DNA from: Mesonia algae
GTDB taxonomy: Bacteria; Bacteroidota; Bacteroidia; Flavobacteriales; Flavobacteriaceae
DNA length: 64,000 nt
Direction: 5' to 3'
NCBI RefSeq assembly: GCF_003253545.1
Contig: NZ_QKYV01000004.1
Coordinates: 310,001 to 374,000 of the forward strand
Below are positions 37,278 to 45,907 of this stretch, in pieces. The position numbers were made by a program, and so were the translations under genes. Within the stretch, counting starts at the first letter, position 1. Every line of letters begins with the position of its first letter. The notes below the pieces were generated by a model, which saw only the letters and a list, made by a program, of their open reading frames with translations, did no database searches and was not told the origin of the DNA.

Positions 37278-38126
37278 ATGAGAAAGCCATCAAAATTTCC
37301 AGATAAAAGTCAGTCACAACCAGGAGAACAACATCAAATGGATCCCGTACCAGAAATAATTAGAGAGGATTATAAAGATTCTGATAAATTAAAAGATAAA
37401 GTAGCAATTATAACTGGAGGCGATAGTGGTATAGGAAGAAGTGTGGCTGTGCACCTAGCTCGAGAAGGAGCAAAAATTTGCATTGTATATTTAGAAGAAA
37501 ATGAAGACGCACAAGCAACTAGAGATATGGTAAAAGAGGAAGGTATGGAGTGCCTTTTAATAAAAGGAGATGTGAGAGAGCAAAAATTTTGCGAAAAGGT
37601 AGTAGAGAAATGCATTAGTCATTTTGGGAAAATTAATGTTTTAATTAACAATGCCGCGGTTCAGTTTCCTAAGGATGATGTTTTAGATATTGATGAAGAT
37701 CAATTAATGAAAACATTTGAAACCAATATATATCCTTACTTTTATTTTGTAAAAGCAGTTTTACCACATTTAAAAGCTGAAGATTGCATTATCAACACTA
37801 GCTCTGTGACAGCGTATAGAGGGAGTTCTCATTTATTAGATTATAGTAGTACTAAAGGAGCTATTGTAACTTTTACTCGTTCTTTAGCGAAGATGCTTGC
37901 TAAACAAAAAATTAGAGTAAATGGAGTTGCACCTGGACCTATTTGGACTCCATTAATACCAGCTACCTTTGATGATGTCACTAAATTTGGTCAAGATACG
38001 TTGTTAGAGCGGGCAGGTCAGCCTAGTGAGGTAGCTCCAGCTTATGTCTTTTTAGCAAGTAAGGAGAGTAGTTACATTACAGGACAGTTTATTCATGTAA
38101 ATGGAGGGGAAATTATTGGAACTTAA
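37278..38126 (+). CDS. Short-chain dehydrogenase/reductase, general-stress type
   Basis: A 282-residue SDR with a ~40-residue polar N-terminal extension (RKPSKFPDKSQSQPGEQHQ) typical of the YghA/YdaD stress group. The Rossmann motif is GGDSGIGRS at about 49-57, NNAA follows, and the catalytic pair is Tyr-x-x-x-Lys in DYSSTKGA. The C-terminus ends GQFIHVNGGEIIGT. It is in an operon with the small gene before it and MgtC 11 bp after it. Substrate unknown; it probably reduces aldehydes or ketones with NAD(P)H. Confidence 0.9.
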   Translation: MRKPSKFPDKSQSQPGEQHQMDPVPEIIREDYKDSDKLKDKVAIITGGDSGIGRSVAVHLAREGAKICIVYLEENEDAQATRDMVKEEGMECLLIKGDVREQKFCEKVVEKCISHFGKINVLINNAAVQFPKDDVLDIDEDQLMKTFETNIYPYFYFVKAVLPHLKAEDCIINTSSVTAYRGSSHLLDYSSTKGAIVTFTRSLAKMLAKQKIRVNGVAPGPIWTPLIPATFDDVTKFGQDTLLERAGQPSEVAPAYVFLASKESSYITGQFIHVNGGEIIGT

Positions 38127-38137
38127 ATTACATAGAC

Positions 38138-38599
38138 ATGGAAGTAGATTTTACAGATTTTATACTTAAAAGTGGTGCCGCTATTTTTGCAGGTTTATGC
38201 ATGGGTATTGAACGTCAAATAAAAGGTAAACCGGCGGGATTAAAAACAAATATTCTTGTGGCTTTGGGAGCCAATGTTTTTGTAATTATCTCTCTTTTAT
38301 ATCAAAACCACCCAAATACAGATCTTACTCGTATTATAGGTCAGATTATTGTGGGAGTTGGTTTTTTAGGAGCTGGAGTAATATTAAAAGAACAAAAATC
38401 AGAAAAAATTTGGGGTTTAGCAACAGCAGCAACTATCTGGTGCAGTGCAGCAGCCGGCTGTCTTGCAGGATTAGGCTTATATAATGTTTTAATAGGTTTT
38501 TCAGTTATGGTGGTTCTTATCAATTTAATTTTCGGGTACTTTGGTAGTAAATTAAATAATAAGTGGTCAAATTCTTCTCATAAAACACCTGAAAAATAA
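38138..38599 (+). CDS. MgtC/SapB family membrane protein
   Basis: A 153-residue inner-membrane protein with four to five helices and the family signature GIERQIKGKPAGLKTNILVALG near the N-terminus, then GVGFLGAGVILKE. MgtC-type proteins modulate ATP synthase or act in survival at low magnesium or acid pH; which applies here is unknown. It follows the SDR gene by 11 bp. The short C-terminus lacks the regulatory domain of Salmonella MgtC. Confidence 0.85.
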   Translation: MEVDFTDFILKSGAAIFAGLCMGIERQIKGKPAGLKTNILVALGANVFVIISLLYQNHPNTDLTRIIGQIIVGVGFLGAGVILKEQKSEKIWGLATAATIWCSAAAGCLAGLGLYNVLIGFSVMVVLINLIFGYFGSKLNNKWSNSSHKTPEK

Positions 38600-38815
38600 A
38601 GAATTCTCCCATTCTTTTAATTGCAAAATATCTGCTTTATAACAATTTTACTGAATTATATCAATTAGATAAATCAAGTAGAGAAAATGAAAATTTGTTA
38701 AAGAATAATTAAAACCAGTCTTAAAAAGTTAAAAATTTCTACAAGTATTTTAAACTATTCTTAATCAAATTTAAAATAAAAAAGCTTCCCGTTATTTTTA
38801 TAAGAAACTAATATT

Positions 38816-39466
38816 ATGGAAACGGGAAAAAATTACAATTGGTTTAAAGACTGGATCATTAAAGAGGGACATCCTTGTATTATGGCTCAAACAGTTTTTA
38901 AAATGGATAAAGTAGAATTTCATGAATATAACGGATTTGGAGAAAAAAAATCGGTTGGTAAAATGCTAATCGATTTAGAAAACTATATTGAAAATTACGA
39001 TTTTGACTCTAATGAATTCTTTACATTTATAGCAACTTTTCCTAACGAAACTGAAGAATTGACTGAAAAAGAATTTGAAGAAAAATTATGGAGTCAATTG
39101 CAACATCTTCATGAAGCAGACGATCATGAATGGGATTCTCGTGTTAATTCAGATCCAGAAAATAGTAATTTTAGTTTCAGTCTTAAGGGACGAGCATTTT
39201 ATATTGTAGGTTTGCATCCAAATTCATCTCGCAAAGCTCGACAAACTAAATTTCCTACTTTAGTGTTTAATTTACATTGGCAATTCGAAAAATTAAGGGA
39301 AATGAAAACTTACCAACGTGTAAAAAAACGCATTAGAAGAAGAGACCAAAAATTACAGGGTTCTGTAAATCCAGTATTAGAAGATTTTGGAGAAAAATCT
39401 GAAGCAAATCAGTACAGTGGGAGGTATGTAGAAGAGAATTGGAAATGCCCTTTTCACCATAAATAG
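38816..39466 (+). CDS. GntA-like heme-dependent N-hydroxylase (YqcI/YcgG family)
   Basis: A 216-residue cytoplasmic protein of the YqcI/YcgG family, to which the guanitoxin enzyme GntA belongs. Recognisable segments are an N-terminal FPC-like GHPCIMAQ, a central SFSLKGRAFYIVGLHPNSSRKAR containing the histidine expected to bind heme, and a terminal WKCPFH. Known relatives hydroxylate a guanidine or amine nitrogen. It is followed 11 bp later by a PaiB-type flavoprotein and then DUF1989, so the three likely share one pathway. The substrate here is not known. Confidence 0.75.
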   Translation: METGKNYNWFKDWIIKEGHPCIMAQTVFKMDKVEFHEYNGFGEKKSVGKMLIDLENYIENYDFDSNEFFTFIATFPNETEELTEKEFEEKLWSQLQHLHEADDHEWDSRVNSDPENSNFSFSLKGRAFYIVGLHPNSSRKARQTKFPTLVFNLHWQFEKLREMKTYQRVKKRIRRRDQKLQGSVNPVLEDFGEKSEANQYSGRYVEENWKCPFHHK

Positions 39467-39477
39467 ATAACTGTATT

Positions 39478-40089
39478 ATGTATCAACCCAAACATTATAA
39501 GAAAGATGATATTCAATTTGCTCATCAACTTATAAAAGAAAATCCTTTTGGAGAGTTTGTTTTGATGGGAGACCATCTTTTAGCGACCCATATTCCAATT
39601 TTAATAGATTCCTTTTCAACTAAATTTAGGCTATATTCTCACATTGCTAACCATAATCCACAATATGAATATTTAAAAGAGGGAACAGAAGCATTATTGA
39701 TCTTTAAAGGAGCTGATGCTTATATTTCCTCATCTTGGTATAGAGAAAAAGATATTAGTACCTGGGATTACTCTGCAGTACACATTAACTGCAAGATTAA
39801 ATTACAAACTGAAAAGGAGTTGCGAGAATCTTTAAAAAATTTGGTACATCATTTCGAGAAAAAACAAGATTCTCCTTTAGAATATGATGAGATTCCAAAT
39901 CATATAATAGAAAGTCATATTTCTCAAATTACGGGTTTTTGGTGCGAACCTCAATCCGTAAAGGGTATAGGGAAATGGCATCAAAAATCAGATAAAAAAG
40001 ATATAGAAAACATTATAGGGAAGCTTCAAAAAGATGCTTGTCCACATACATCATTAATTAAAAATTTAAAAGACGAACATGGTTTGTGA
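39478..40089 (+). CDS. PaiB-type FMN-binding protein
   Basis: A 203-residue protein of the family annotated FMN-binding negative transcriptional regulator (PaiB). It shows the opening MYQPKHYKKDD and the flavin-fold segment SWYREKDISTWDYSAVHINC. Despite its name the fold is that of a flavin reductase-like split barrel, so it could supply electrons to the heme protein encoded upstream. Its stop codon overlaps the next gene by 11 bp, which indicates translational coupling. Confidence 0.8.
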   Translation: MYQPKHYKKDDIQFAHQLIKENPFGEFVLMGDHLLATHIPILIDSFSTKFRLYSHIANHNPQYEYLKEGTEALLIFKGADAYISSSWYREKDISTWDYSAVHINCKIKLQTEKELRESLKNLVHHFEKKQDSPLEYDEIPNHIIESHISQITGFWCEPQSVKGIGKWHQKSDKKDIENIIGKLQKDACPHTSLIKNLKDEHGL

Positions 40090-40660
40090 AATTAAAAAAC
40101 AAAGCGGAGCTGCATTTTCACTGAAAAAAGGAGAAAAACTAAAAGTGATTGATCCTAAAGGTGAACAAGTAAGTGATATGGTTTTATTTAATGCTCACGA
40201 TACGCGAGAAAAAATATCATCTGGTAAAACTTTAGATTTTCAGGAAAGCTTATTGATTACAAAAGGGGATTTTTTATGGTCTAACCGAAGTAATAAAATG
40301 ATGAAAATTTTAGAAGATACTAATGGAAGAAATGATTTTTTGTTAGCTCCCTGCAGTCCTGAAACTTTTCAAATTATGTATGATAACTCCAATTATCATC
40401 CAAGTTGTTTTGAAAATCTCTATGTGAATTTAGAGAAATTTAAAATTGAAAAAGACGATATTCCTACCGCCTTTAATATTTTTATGAATGTACAATGGGA
40501 TAATAAAGGAGAATTAACTGTAGAAGCACCACTAAGTAAAGCGGGTGATTACATTGTTTTCGAAGCCTTAACGGATTTAATTGTGGCACTAACCGCATGT
40601 TCGGCAGAAGATAGTAATAATGGAAGTTTTAAACCTATTCATTATGAAATCTTAAGCTAA
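40079..40660 (+). CDS. DUF1989 urea-carboxylase-associated protein
   Basis: A 193-residue protein of the DUF1989 family (urea carboxylase/allophanate-associated), with the start GAAFSLKKGEKLKVIDPKGEQVSDM, a central LLAPCSPETF with a conserved Cys, HPSCFENL, and the closing DYIVFEALTDLIVALTACSAED. The paired Cys and His residues suggest a metal site. Homologues occur with guanidine and urea breakdown genes. It overlaps the PaiB-type gene and completes a three-gene cassette with the GntA-like gene. Confidence 0.8.
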   Translation: MVCEIKKQSGAAFSLKKGEKLKVIDPKGEQVSDMVLFNAHDTREKISSGKTLDFQESLLITKGDFLWSNRSNKMMKILEDTNGRNDFLLAPCSPETFQIMYDNSNYHPSCFENLYVNLEKFKIEKDDIPTAFNIFMNVQWDNKGELTVEAPLSKAGDYIVFEALTDLIVALTACSAEDSNNGSFKPIHYEILS

Positions 40661-40681
40661 TATTCTCTATAATTTATTTCA

Positions 40682-41440
40682 TTATTTTAAAGTGGATACC
40701 ATAAAACTAGGGTTCAAAAGATCTTCTTTATTATATTTTAAAGGTTGTTGATTTTCAGTACTTACGATATCGAGCTGCATTCCTCTTAAAATAGCGTGGG
40801 CTGCAGCGGTATCCCATTCCATTGTAGGAGAAAACCTAGGATATAAATCTGCTTCGCTATCGGCAATCAACATAAATTTAAGTGAACTACCCATCGTAAT
40901 AACTTCGGCATTTTCATAGTTAGATATATATGCTTTAGTTTCTTCGTTATGATGAGATCGAGAAGTTACTATTCTCACAATATCAGTTTCATTCTTAATT
41001 AATTTTAATTGATGTTCTGGGTCCATATTTTCATCCATGAACGCTCCCATTTCTTTTCCTCCAAAATAGAGTTTATCTAATACTGGTGAGAAAATTACCC
41101 CTAAAATAGGCTCATTATTATGCATTAAAGCAATGTTAACAGTAAACTCATCATTCTTTTTAATAAATTCCTTTGTTCCATCTAAAGGATCTACGAGCCA
41201 ATAGTATTCCCAGTCTTTTCTTTCTGCATAAGAAACCTCTTCTCCGTCTTCCGACAAGATAGGAAAACCTGTTTCTAATAATTTATTTTCAATGGCACGA
41301 TGCGCTTTTAAATCGGCTTGATTTAATTCATCATCATTTTTTATAGTTTCAAATTCATCTGAATTATAAATTTCTAAGATTGCAATTCCAGCATCTCTTG
41401 CTGCATCGATCATTGTAGGTAAATACTTTTTAATCTCCAT
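40682..41440 (-). CDS. cysQ: 3'(2'),5'-bisphosphate nucleotidase
   Basis: A 252-residue inositol-monophosphatase-fold enzyme that removes phosphate from PAP or PAPS in sulfur metabolism. The metal sites are in LSEDGEEV, DPLDGTKEF and EWDTAAAHA, the last close to the C-terminus as in CysQ. It is convergent with the DUF1989 gene and transcribed alone. Salt-sensitive members of this family also affect stress tolerance. Confidence 0.9.
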   Translation of the reverse strand: MEIKKYLPTMIDAARDAGIAILEIYNSDEFETIKNDDELNQADLKAHRAIENKLLETGFPILSEDGEEVSYAERKDWEYYWLVDPLDGTKEFIKKNDEFTVNIALMHNNEPILGVIFSPVLDKLYFGGKEMGAFMDENMDPEHQLKLIKNETDIVRIVTSRSHHNEETKAYISNYENAEVITMGSSLKFMLIADSEADLYPRFSPTMEWDTAAAHAILRGMQLDIVSTENQQPLKYNKEDLLNPSFMVSTLK

Positions 41441-41863
41441 AATTATAATTCAGTTAAAATTATTAATTAAATTTATAGGTAAACCTTAAACATGGGTGAT
41501 TTAAGGTATTCATCAAAAGTACAGAAACTTTTCTAGGATCATCTCTAATAGTTTTATCGTGTTAGGATAAAGTTGTAAAATGTTAATAATTGATACTTAG
41601 ACTTATAAGAAATCACGTTTTGGTACTTTTTAAATTTCAAGTAAAAATAAATTTAATTGGATAATTAGATAACTTAAAACACATTCTTTATAACACAAAA
41701 GAAACTTTTTAAGTGTTTAAAAATCAAAATGTTAAAGCTTATTTAATTAGAAGGTTAGAAAGAGGGGGAAGTAATATTTTAGCTTTAAAAAAACTTATTT
41801 TAGAAATTATTAAGCTCAATTTCTAAGTAATAGTTTTTTATCAACTAATGCTATTTTAAACGA
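41441..41863. other. Intergenic region between cysQ and the decarboxylase gene
   Basis: A 423-bp divergent gap, extremely AT-rich, containing the promoters for both flanking genes. No TAnnTTTG element could be placed with confidence, and no small gene or hairpin of note was seen. Confidence 0.4.
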
Positions 41864-43321
41864 ATGAAAAATAATATTCCCCCTTTGCCACCCATCACCT
41901 CACAATGGATTCATCGCATTGCAGATAACTATGATTTACAAAAAGAGTTAATTGATACTTATGAATCACCTTTAAATATTCATCACTTGGAATCATTTAA
42001 AACCAATCTTGCGGAATATCATTCTATATTAAACGCTTATGATTTTAAAAGCAAAATATATTATGCAAGAAAAGCTAATAAATGCAGTACGCTGGCTTCT
42101 GTAGCATTTGAAAATGGGTTTGGGATAGATACAGCCAGTTATACAGAGCTCAGACAATGCTTAGATTTAAATATCAATCCGCAAGACTTAGTTGTTACGG
42201 CTGCTATAAAAAATGACAAGTTATTAAGGCTCGCAATTACTAATAGAGTTTTAATAATTATTGACAATAAAGATGAAGCAGATTTAATTTTAAAAATTGC
42301 AGAAGAAGAGAATTGTCAAGCACAAGTGGGGTTTAGAGTTAGTGGGTTTGAGTATAAAGATCATAAACTTAAAAGCAGGTTTGGTTTTGATATAGATGAA
42401 GTAGGGGGCTTCATTATAGAATTTTTCAATTCAGAAGAGGTTACTGAATACGTAAATTTTGAAGGTTTCCACTTTCATTTAGATGGTTATGATCCTCAAC
42501 AAAGAGGCGCGGCTCTGCATCAAACTTTAGATTTGATTGAAACACTTATTACCTATGATTTTAATCCCAGCTTTGTGGATATTGGGGGAGGAATATTGAT
42601 GAACTACCTAGAAAAAGAAGATTTTTGGATTGAATTTCAAAAACAATTAAAAAAGGCTGTATTAGGAAAACGAGAAGCTATTACGTACCAAAACAATGGT
42701 TTAGGTTTTAATAATAGAAACGGAGAGATTGAGGGAGGCTTAAAGACATACCCGTATTATAACGATACTACGAAAGAGGAATTCTTAAAAAATGTATTAG
42801 AGATCGCGTACGTACATAGAAAACCTGTTTCCTATCGTTTACAAGAGCTAGATATAGAATTAAGATTAGAACCTGGTCGCAGTTTATTAGATCAAGTTGG
42901 TGTGACTATTGCGCGAGTAGCGCATCGCAAAAAGGATGTAGATGGAAATTTTTTAGTAGGTTTAGAGATGAACATGACTCAAATGGCAAGCTCTAGCGAA
43001 GATTTTCTTTTGGACCCCATAGTTTCTTACAAGAATAGAAAAACTGAAGAGGAAAGCGTTGAAGTTTACTTTACTGGCGCCTATTGTTTAGAAAGAGATT
43101 TTATACTTAAGCGAAAAATTAGCTTACCAAAGCTTCCAGAAATAGGAGATTTTGTTATTTTTATAAATACAGCTGGTTATATGATGCATTTTTTTGAAAC
43201 TGAAGCTCATCTTTTTAAGCTGTCACAAAATGTTTTTGTAAATAACGTAGAGGATAAAATTAGTTTATTAGATTTTTATAGGGACGAAAATAATTTAGAA
43301 ACGAAACATATTTATTTATAA
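41864..43321 (+). CDS. Fold-III PLP-dependent decarboxylase (Orn/DAP/Arg type)
   Basis: A 485-residue enzyme with an alanine-racemase-type barrel. The PLP lysine is in YYARKANK (about 68), the phosphate loop is VDIGGG, EPGRS binds PLP and GAYCLERD carries the active-site Cys of basic amino-acid decarboxylases. An extra ~50-residue insert (around 265-315) and the PLPP start resemble the Y4yA-type group more than lysA or speA. The substrate (ornithine, lysine, diaminopimelate or a D-isomer) is not determined. The regulator gene follows after 1 bp, so they form one transcript. Confidence 0.75.
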   Translation: MKNNIPPLPPITSQWIHRIADNYDLQKELIDTYESPLNIHHLESFKTNLAEYHSILNAYDFKSKIYYARKANKCSTLASVAFENGFGIDTASYTELRQCLDLNINPQDLVVTAAIKNDKLLRLAITNRVLIIIDNKDEADLILKIAEEENCQAQVGFRVSGFEYKDHKLKSRFGFDIDEVGGFIIEFFNSEEVTEYVNFEGFHFHLDGYDPQQRGAALHQTLDLIETLITYDFNPSFVDIGGGILMNYLEKEDFWIEFQKQLKKAVLGKREAITYQNNGLGFNNRNGEIEGGLKTYPYYNDTTKEEFLKNVLEIAYVHRKPVSYRLQELDIELRLEPGRSLLDQVGVTIARVAHRKKDVDGNFLVGLEMNMTQMASSSEDFLLDPIVSYKNRKTEEESVEVYFTGAYCLERDFILKRKISLPKLPEIGDFVIFINTAGYMMHFFETEAHLFKLSQNVFVNNVEDKISLLDFYRDENNLETKHIYL

Positions 43322-43322
43322 A

Positions 43323-44333
43323 ATGAGAAGTATTCACGTAAAATCCTTACCTTTTAAAGATGTCATTAGAGAAATATCAGAAGCATTTCATACTAATTTC
43401 AGTGAAAAATGTGAAGAATATTATTTGGGTATTCCCGAAGAATTTGGTGAAGGAATAATTCGAGGTATTAATTTTAGTAACGGATTGGGAATCATTATTT
43501 ATGATTGTGTATTTACTGAAGAAACAGAAATTAGATTCACTAAAAATGATATACATCCTGTAAAATATCTTTATACCGCTGAAGGAGAATTGAATCATCG
43601 TTTTGCTGATGAGGAGGAAGAACATCAATTAAATAAATATGAATGTGCTATCGTTTCTAGCCAAGGGCACAAAGGTCATGTAATAAATTTTAAAGCAAAT
43701 GAAAAAACGTATGTTTTAAGCCTTGAAATTGATCGGAAACGTTTTTTTTCTAAATTAGAATGTGAATTGACAGAGTTAAGTGAAAAATTAAAATCCCTTT
43801 TTTTAGATACAAATGCCTCCAATTCCTTTTACCACAAAGGTTATTACAGTATTGCTTTTGATCAACTAATGGCATCTCTAAATGACCATGACGGAGAAAT
43901 GATGGTGCGTAAACTTTTTTTAGAAGGGAAAGCTCTAGAGATTTTTATAAAACAAATAATATTATTTGATGATGACTTAAAATCTGAATCTACAAAATCA
44001 CTTCTTAGAAAAAGTGAATTATTTACCATAAGAGAGAGTGCAAATTACATTAATGAAAATTTAGAAAAAAACATCACCATAAAAGATTTAGCAAGGGATT
44101 TCGGACTTAATCCCAATAAATTACAAGCAGGATTTAAGTTTCTTTTCCGCTTGACGGTGAATGAATACATTATGCAACAACGTATGTTGAAAGCTTCTAC
44201 TTTGCTGAAAACTACCGATCACAGTTTAAGTCAGATTGCCGAAGCGATTAGCATTTCTAGCAAAAGCTATTTTTCTAAGAGCTTTAAAAAACATTTTGGA
44301 GTACTTCCGTCAGAATATTTGAATAAAAATTAA
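43323..44333 (+). CDS. AraC-family regulator, paralogue B
   Basis: A 336-residue regulator, paralogous to the one at 34943-35959. N-terminal cupin-like domain (VKYLYTAEGELNHRF), C-terminal AraC domain with IKDLARDFGLNPNKLQAGFK and LSQIAEAISISSKSYFSKSFK. It is coupled to the decarboxylase gene by a 1-bp gap, so it probably controls that gene or a related pathway. The ligand could be an amine or amino acid, but this is inference. Confidence 0.85.
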   Translation: MRSIHVKSLPFKDVIREISEAFHTNFSEKCEEYYLGIPEEFGEGIIRGINFSNGLGIIIYDCVFTEETEIRFTKNDIHPVKYLYTAEGELNHRFADEEEEHQLNKYECAIVSSQGHKGHVINFKANEKTYVLSLEIDRKRFFSKLECELTELSEKLKSLFLDTNASNSFYHKGYYSIAFDQLMASLNDHDGEMMVRKLFLEGKALEIFIKQIILFDDDLKSESTKSLLRKSELFTIRESANYINENLEKNITIKDLARDFGLNPNKLQAGFKFLFRLTVNEYIMQQRMLKASTLLKTTDHSLSQIAEAISISSKSYFSKSFKKHFGVLPSEYLNKN

Positions 44334-44362
44334 TAGATAACCAATCTTAAACAATGTAAATT

Positions 44363-44521
44363 ATGAAAAAAGAAAAAGACTCTAATTACAGAGATGGAGA
44401 AGATGAAATTAAATCTATGGAAAACAACATAAAAAATACAAATTACTTCGGAATTGTGTTGGGTGTTGTGATAGTTCTTTTATTAGTTATTCTTGGCGCT
44501 TACTTTTTAGGATTTTTATAA
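44363..44521 (+). CDS. 52-residue tail-anchored small membrane protein
   Basis: A complete frame with a charged N-terminal half (KKEKDSNYRDGEDEIKS) and a C-terminal helix of about 22 residues (IVLGVVIVLLLVILGAYFLGFL). It is a typical tail-anchored or single-pass protein. It lies 29 bp after the AraC gene on the same strand. The amphipathic layout supports coding; there is no recognised family. Confidence 0.55.
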   Translation: MKKEKDSNYRDGEDEIKSMENNIKNTNYFGIVLGVVIVLLLVILGAYFLGFL

Positions 44522-44575
44522 AATAACTATTTAATTTGCTTACTGCTAATTAATTAACGGATTATGTTAGCGCTT

Positions 44576-44612
44576 GATAAATTATTTCATTAGTTTGAAA
44601 TAATGCGTTATC
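44576..44612. terminator. Interrupted hairpin after the small membrane gene
   Basis: ATTATTTCA and TGAAATAAT make a 9-bp stem with a 6-nt loop, extended by GATAA/TTATC arms. It lies in the gap before the DUF2383 gene. No U-tract follows, so it may be regulatory rather than a terminator. Confidence 0.4.
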
Positions 44613-44652
44613 TCATTTAATTAACGCTTCATAAATAATTAAAATTAAGTAT

Positions 44653-45096
44653 ATGCGTGATCCAGAAATAGCAAGAAATATTAATAAATTAATCAAGGTT
44701 AATGAAGATGCAAGTGAGGGATTTCTTTTAGCTGTTGAAAAAACCAAATCAGAAAAACTTATAAGGTACCTTAATAGTCAAGCTGAAGAACGACAAAATT
44801 TTGCAGATCAATTGTCTGTTAAGCTTAGGGCTTATTATCCTAATGAAAAAGTTAATGATACTGAAAATATTTCAGTTAACCTATATCAGAATTTGCAGGA
44901 ACTAAAAGGCAACCTTACTGACAAAATTATTTTAGATAAATATAATCAAGCTGAAACACAAAGTATAGAAGAGTATGAGAAAATTTCAGTGCTTTTTACT
45001 GATGTAGGTCATAAGATAAATGAGCTTATGAATCATCAAAAAGTAAAAATTGAGCAATCATTGAGTGATGTCAAAAATATGGAATTTAAGGGTTAG
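44653..45096 (+). CDS. DUF2383 four-helix-bundle protein
   Basis: A 147-residue all-helical, highly charged protein of the DUF2383/PA2169 type, ferritin-like in size. It has no hydrophobic segment and probably sits in the cytoplasm. Such proteins appear in stress islands of Bacteroidetes, often near catalase or MgtC-like genes as here. No metal-ligand pattern (ExxH) typical of ferritins is obvious. It is the last gene before the compositional border with the metal island. Confidence 0.75.
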   Translation: MRDPEIARNINKLIKVNEDASEGFLLAVEKTKSEKLIRYLNSQAEERQNFADQLSVKLRAYYPNEKVNDTENISVNLYQNLQELKGNLTDKIILDKYNQAETQSIEEYEKISVLFTDVGHKINELMNHQKVKIEQSLSDVKNMEFKG

Positions 45097-45206
45097 AAAA
45101 TATCTTATAACGTTTTTCTAATCTGTTTTGAACGTTTTCAGTTCATTAAATATAAAAACCTTAGATTTATTGTCGCCTTAGATAATTTTCCACGTGAGGT
45201 TAAAGC

Positions 45207-45236
45207 AAAAAGAATAATCATTTGATTACTCTTTTT
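45207..45236. terminator. Strong hairpin terminator
   Basis: AAAAAGAATAATCA pairs with TGATTACTCTTTTT with one mismatch and a 2-nt gap between the arms; T runs occur on both strands. It follows the DUF2383 gene by 110 bp and also faces the tRNA-like remnant on the minus strand. Confidence 0.75.
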
Positions 45237-45241
45237 TTAAA

Positions 45242-45273
45242 AGTCGGGATGAGAGGATGATGAAACACCTCTC
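45242..45273 (-). repeat. tRNA-end-like remnant with short stem
   Basis: On the minus strand the end reads CATCCCGACTT, as at the 3' end of some bacterial tRNAs (tRNA-Pro-like). A GAGAGG/CCTCTC stem lies just before it. No D- or anticodon-arm was found and the loop is 11 nt, so it is not a working tRNA. A decayed tRNA-based attachment site is possible. Confidence 0.3.
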
Positions 45274-45465
45274 GAACTCCTTTATTTTAAAGGGTTTCAA
45301 GTTTTTAGTAATTTTGAACTCACGATTAACTCAAAATATATTTTAGAACGTATTGTATTAATTTGTAACTTAAGTAAAGTTCGTTTAACTAAAATAAAGA
45401 AAAAAAGTCATTTTAATTGAATGTTGATTAATTTGTTTTAAATCCTATTTTCATGTCAACGTATT

Positions 45466-45480
45466 TTGCACAACCATTGC
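45466..45480. promoter_or_regulatory. Fur-type operator of the RND operon
   Basis: TTGCACAACCATTGC, nearly the same as the box at 52734 (13 of 15 identical). It covers the -33 region, starting 28 bp upstream of the TATATTTG element at 45494-45501. Probably the binding site of the Fur-family protein encoded at the end of this operon. Confidence 0.6.
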
Positions 45481-45493
45481 ATTTGATAATTTG

Positions 45494-45501
45494 TATATTT
45501 G
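45494..45501 (+). promoter_or_regulatory. -7 promoter element of the RND operon
   Basis: TATATTTG, an exact TAnnTTTG match, ends 10 bp before the ATG at 45512. Confidence 0.6.
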
Positions 45502-45511
45502 TATAAATTAT

Positions 45512-45907
45512 ATGAAAATATTTGTTTCCATATCAATGTCTATTTTATTCTTTTTTCAAGGGATAAGTATAGATATGGACTTTTGTGGGCCAATTAAAGA
45601 AATTTCAAATATAATAACCCATTATGAAGACCATAAAGTTTATGGCGACTCTTTCTTTGAATATGTAGTTGAAGATTACATTGACAACGATGCTAAAAAT
45701 GAAGAGCATCATCATAATCCAGATAATGAGAATACACCAGTCCATTCCCATAATCAGTGTTGCCACCCTTTGGTGTTAATTATTGCTAACAATAATTTGG
45801 CTTTAAACAATCGACTAAAGTTTGAAGAGAAAAAACAATATAATTTACATAATGTAAACTTCACTTCCAGATACTTGGAATCACTTTTCCAACCACCTAA
45901 AGTATAA
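45512..45907 (+). CDS. His/Cys-rich exported leader protein of the efflux operon
   Basis: A 131-residue protein with a signal peptide (1-20) and a periplasmic part rich in metal ligands: DFCG near residue 24, EEHHHN about 67, HSHNQCCH about 83-90. The start is the ATG at 45512; a TTG 21 nt upstream lies inside the promoter. It resembles the HYC_CC_PP-type leader proteins that precede metal RND pumps in Bacteroidetes, and could bind zinc in the periplasm. It lies 91 bp before the RND gene under the Fur-type box. Function inferred. Confidence 0.65.
   Translation: MKIFVSISMSILFFFQGISIDMDFCGPIKEISNIITHYEDHKVYGDSFFEYVVEDYIDNDAKNEEHHHNPDNENTPVHSHNQCCHPLVLIIANNNLALNNRLKFEEKKQYNLHNVNFTSRYLESLFQPPKV

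Larger units (their letters stand above)
45097..45511. other. Intergenic border of the metal island
   Basis: A 415-bp gap holding a strong terminator (45207-45236), a tRNA-end-like remnant (45242-45273), and the promoter and operator of the zinc-type efflux operon (45466-45501). Base composition changes to the right of it. No open frame of note. Confidence 0.55.

Noticed and set aside
45242-45273. Intact tRNA gene at the island border
   Set aside because: Only a 3'-end-like stretch is present; no D arm, anticodon arm or matching 5' acceptor strand was found.
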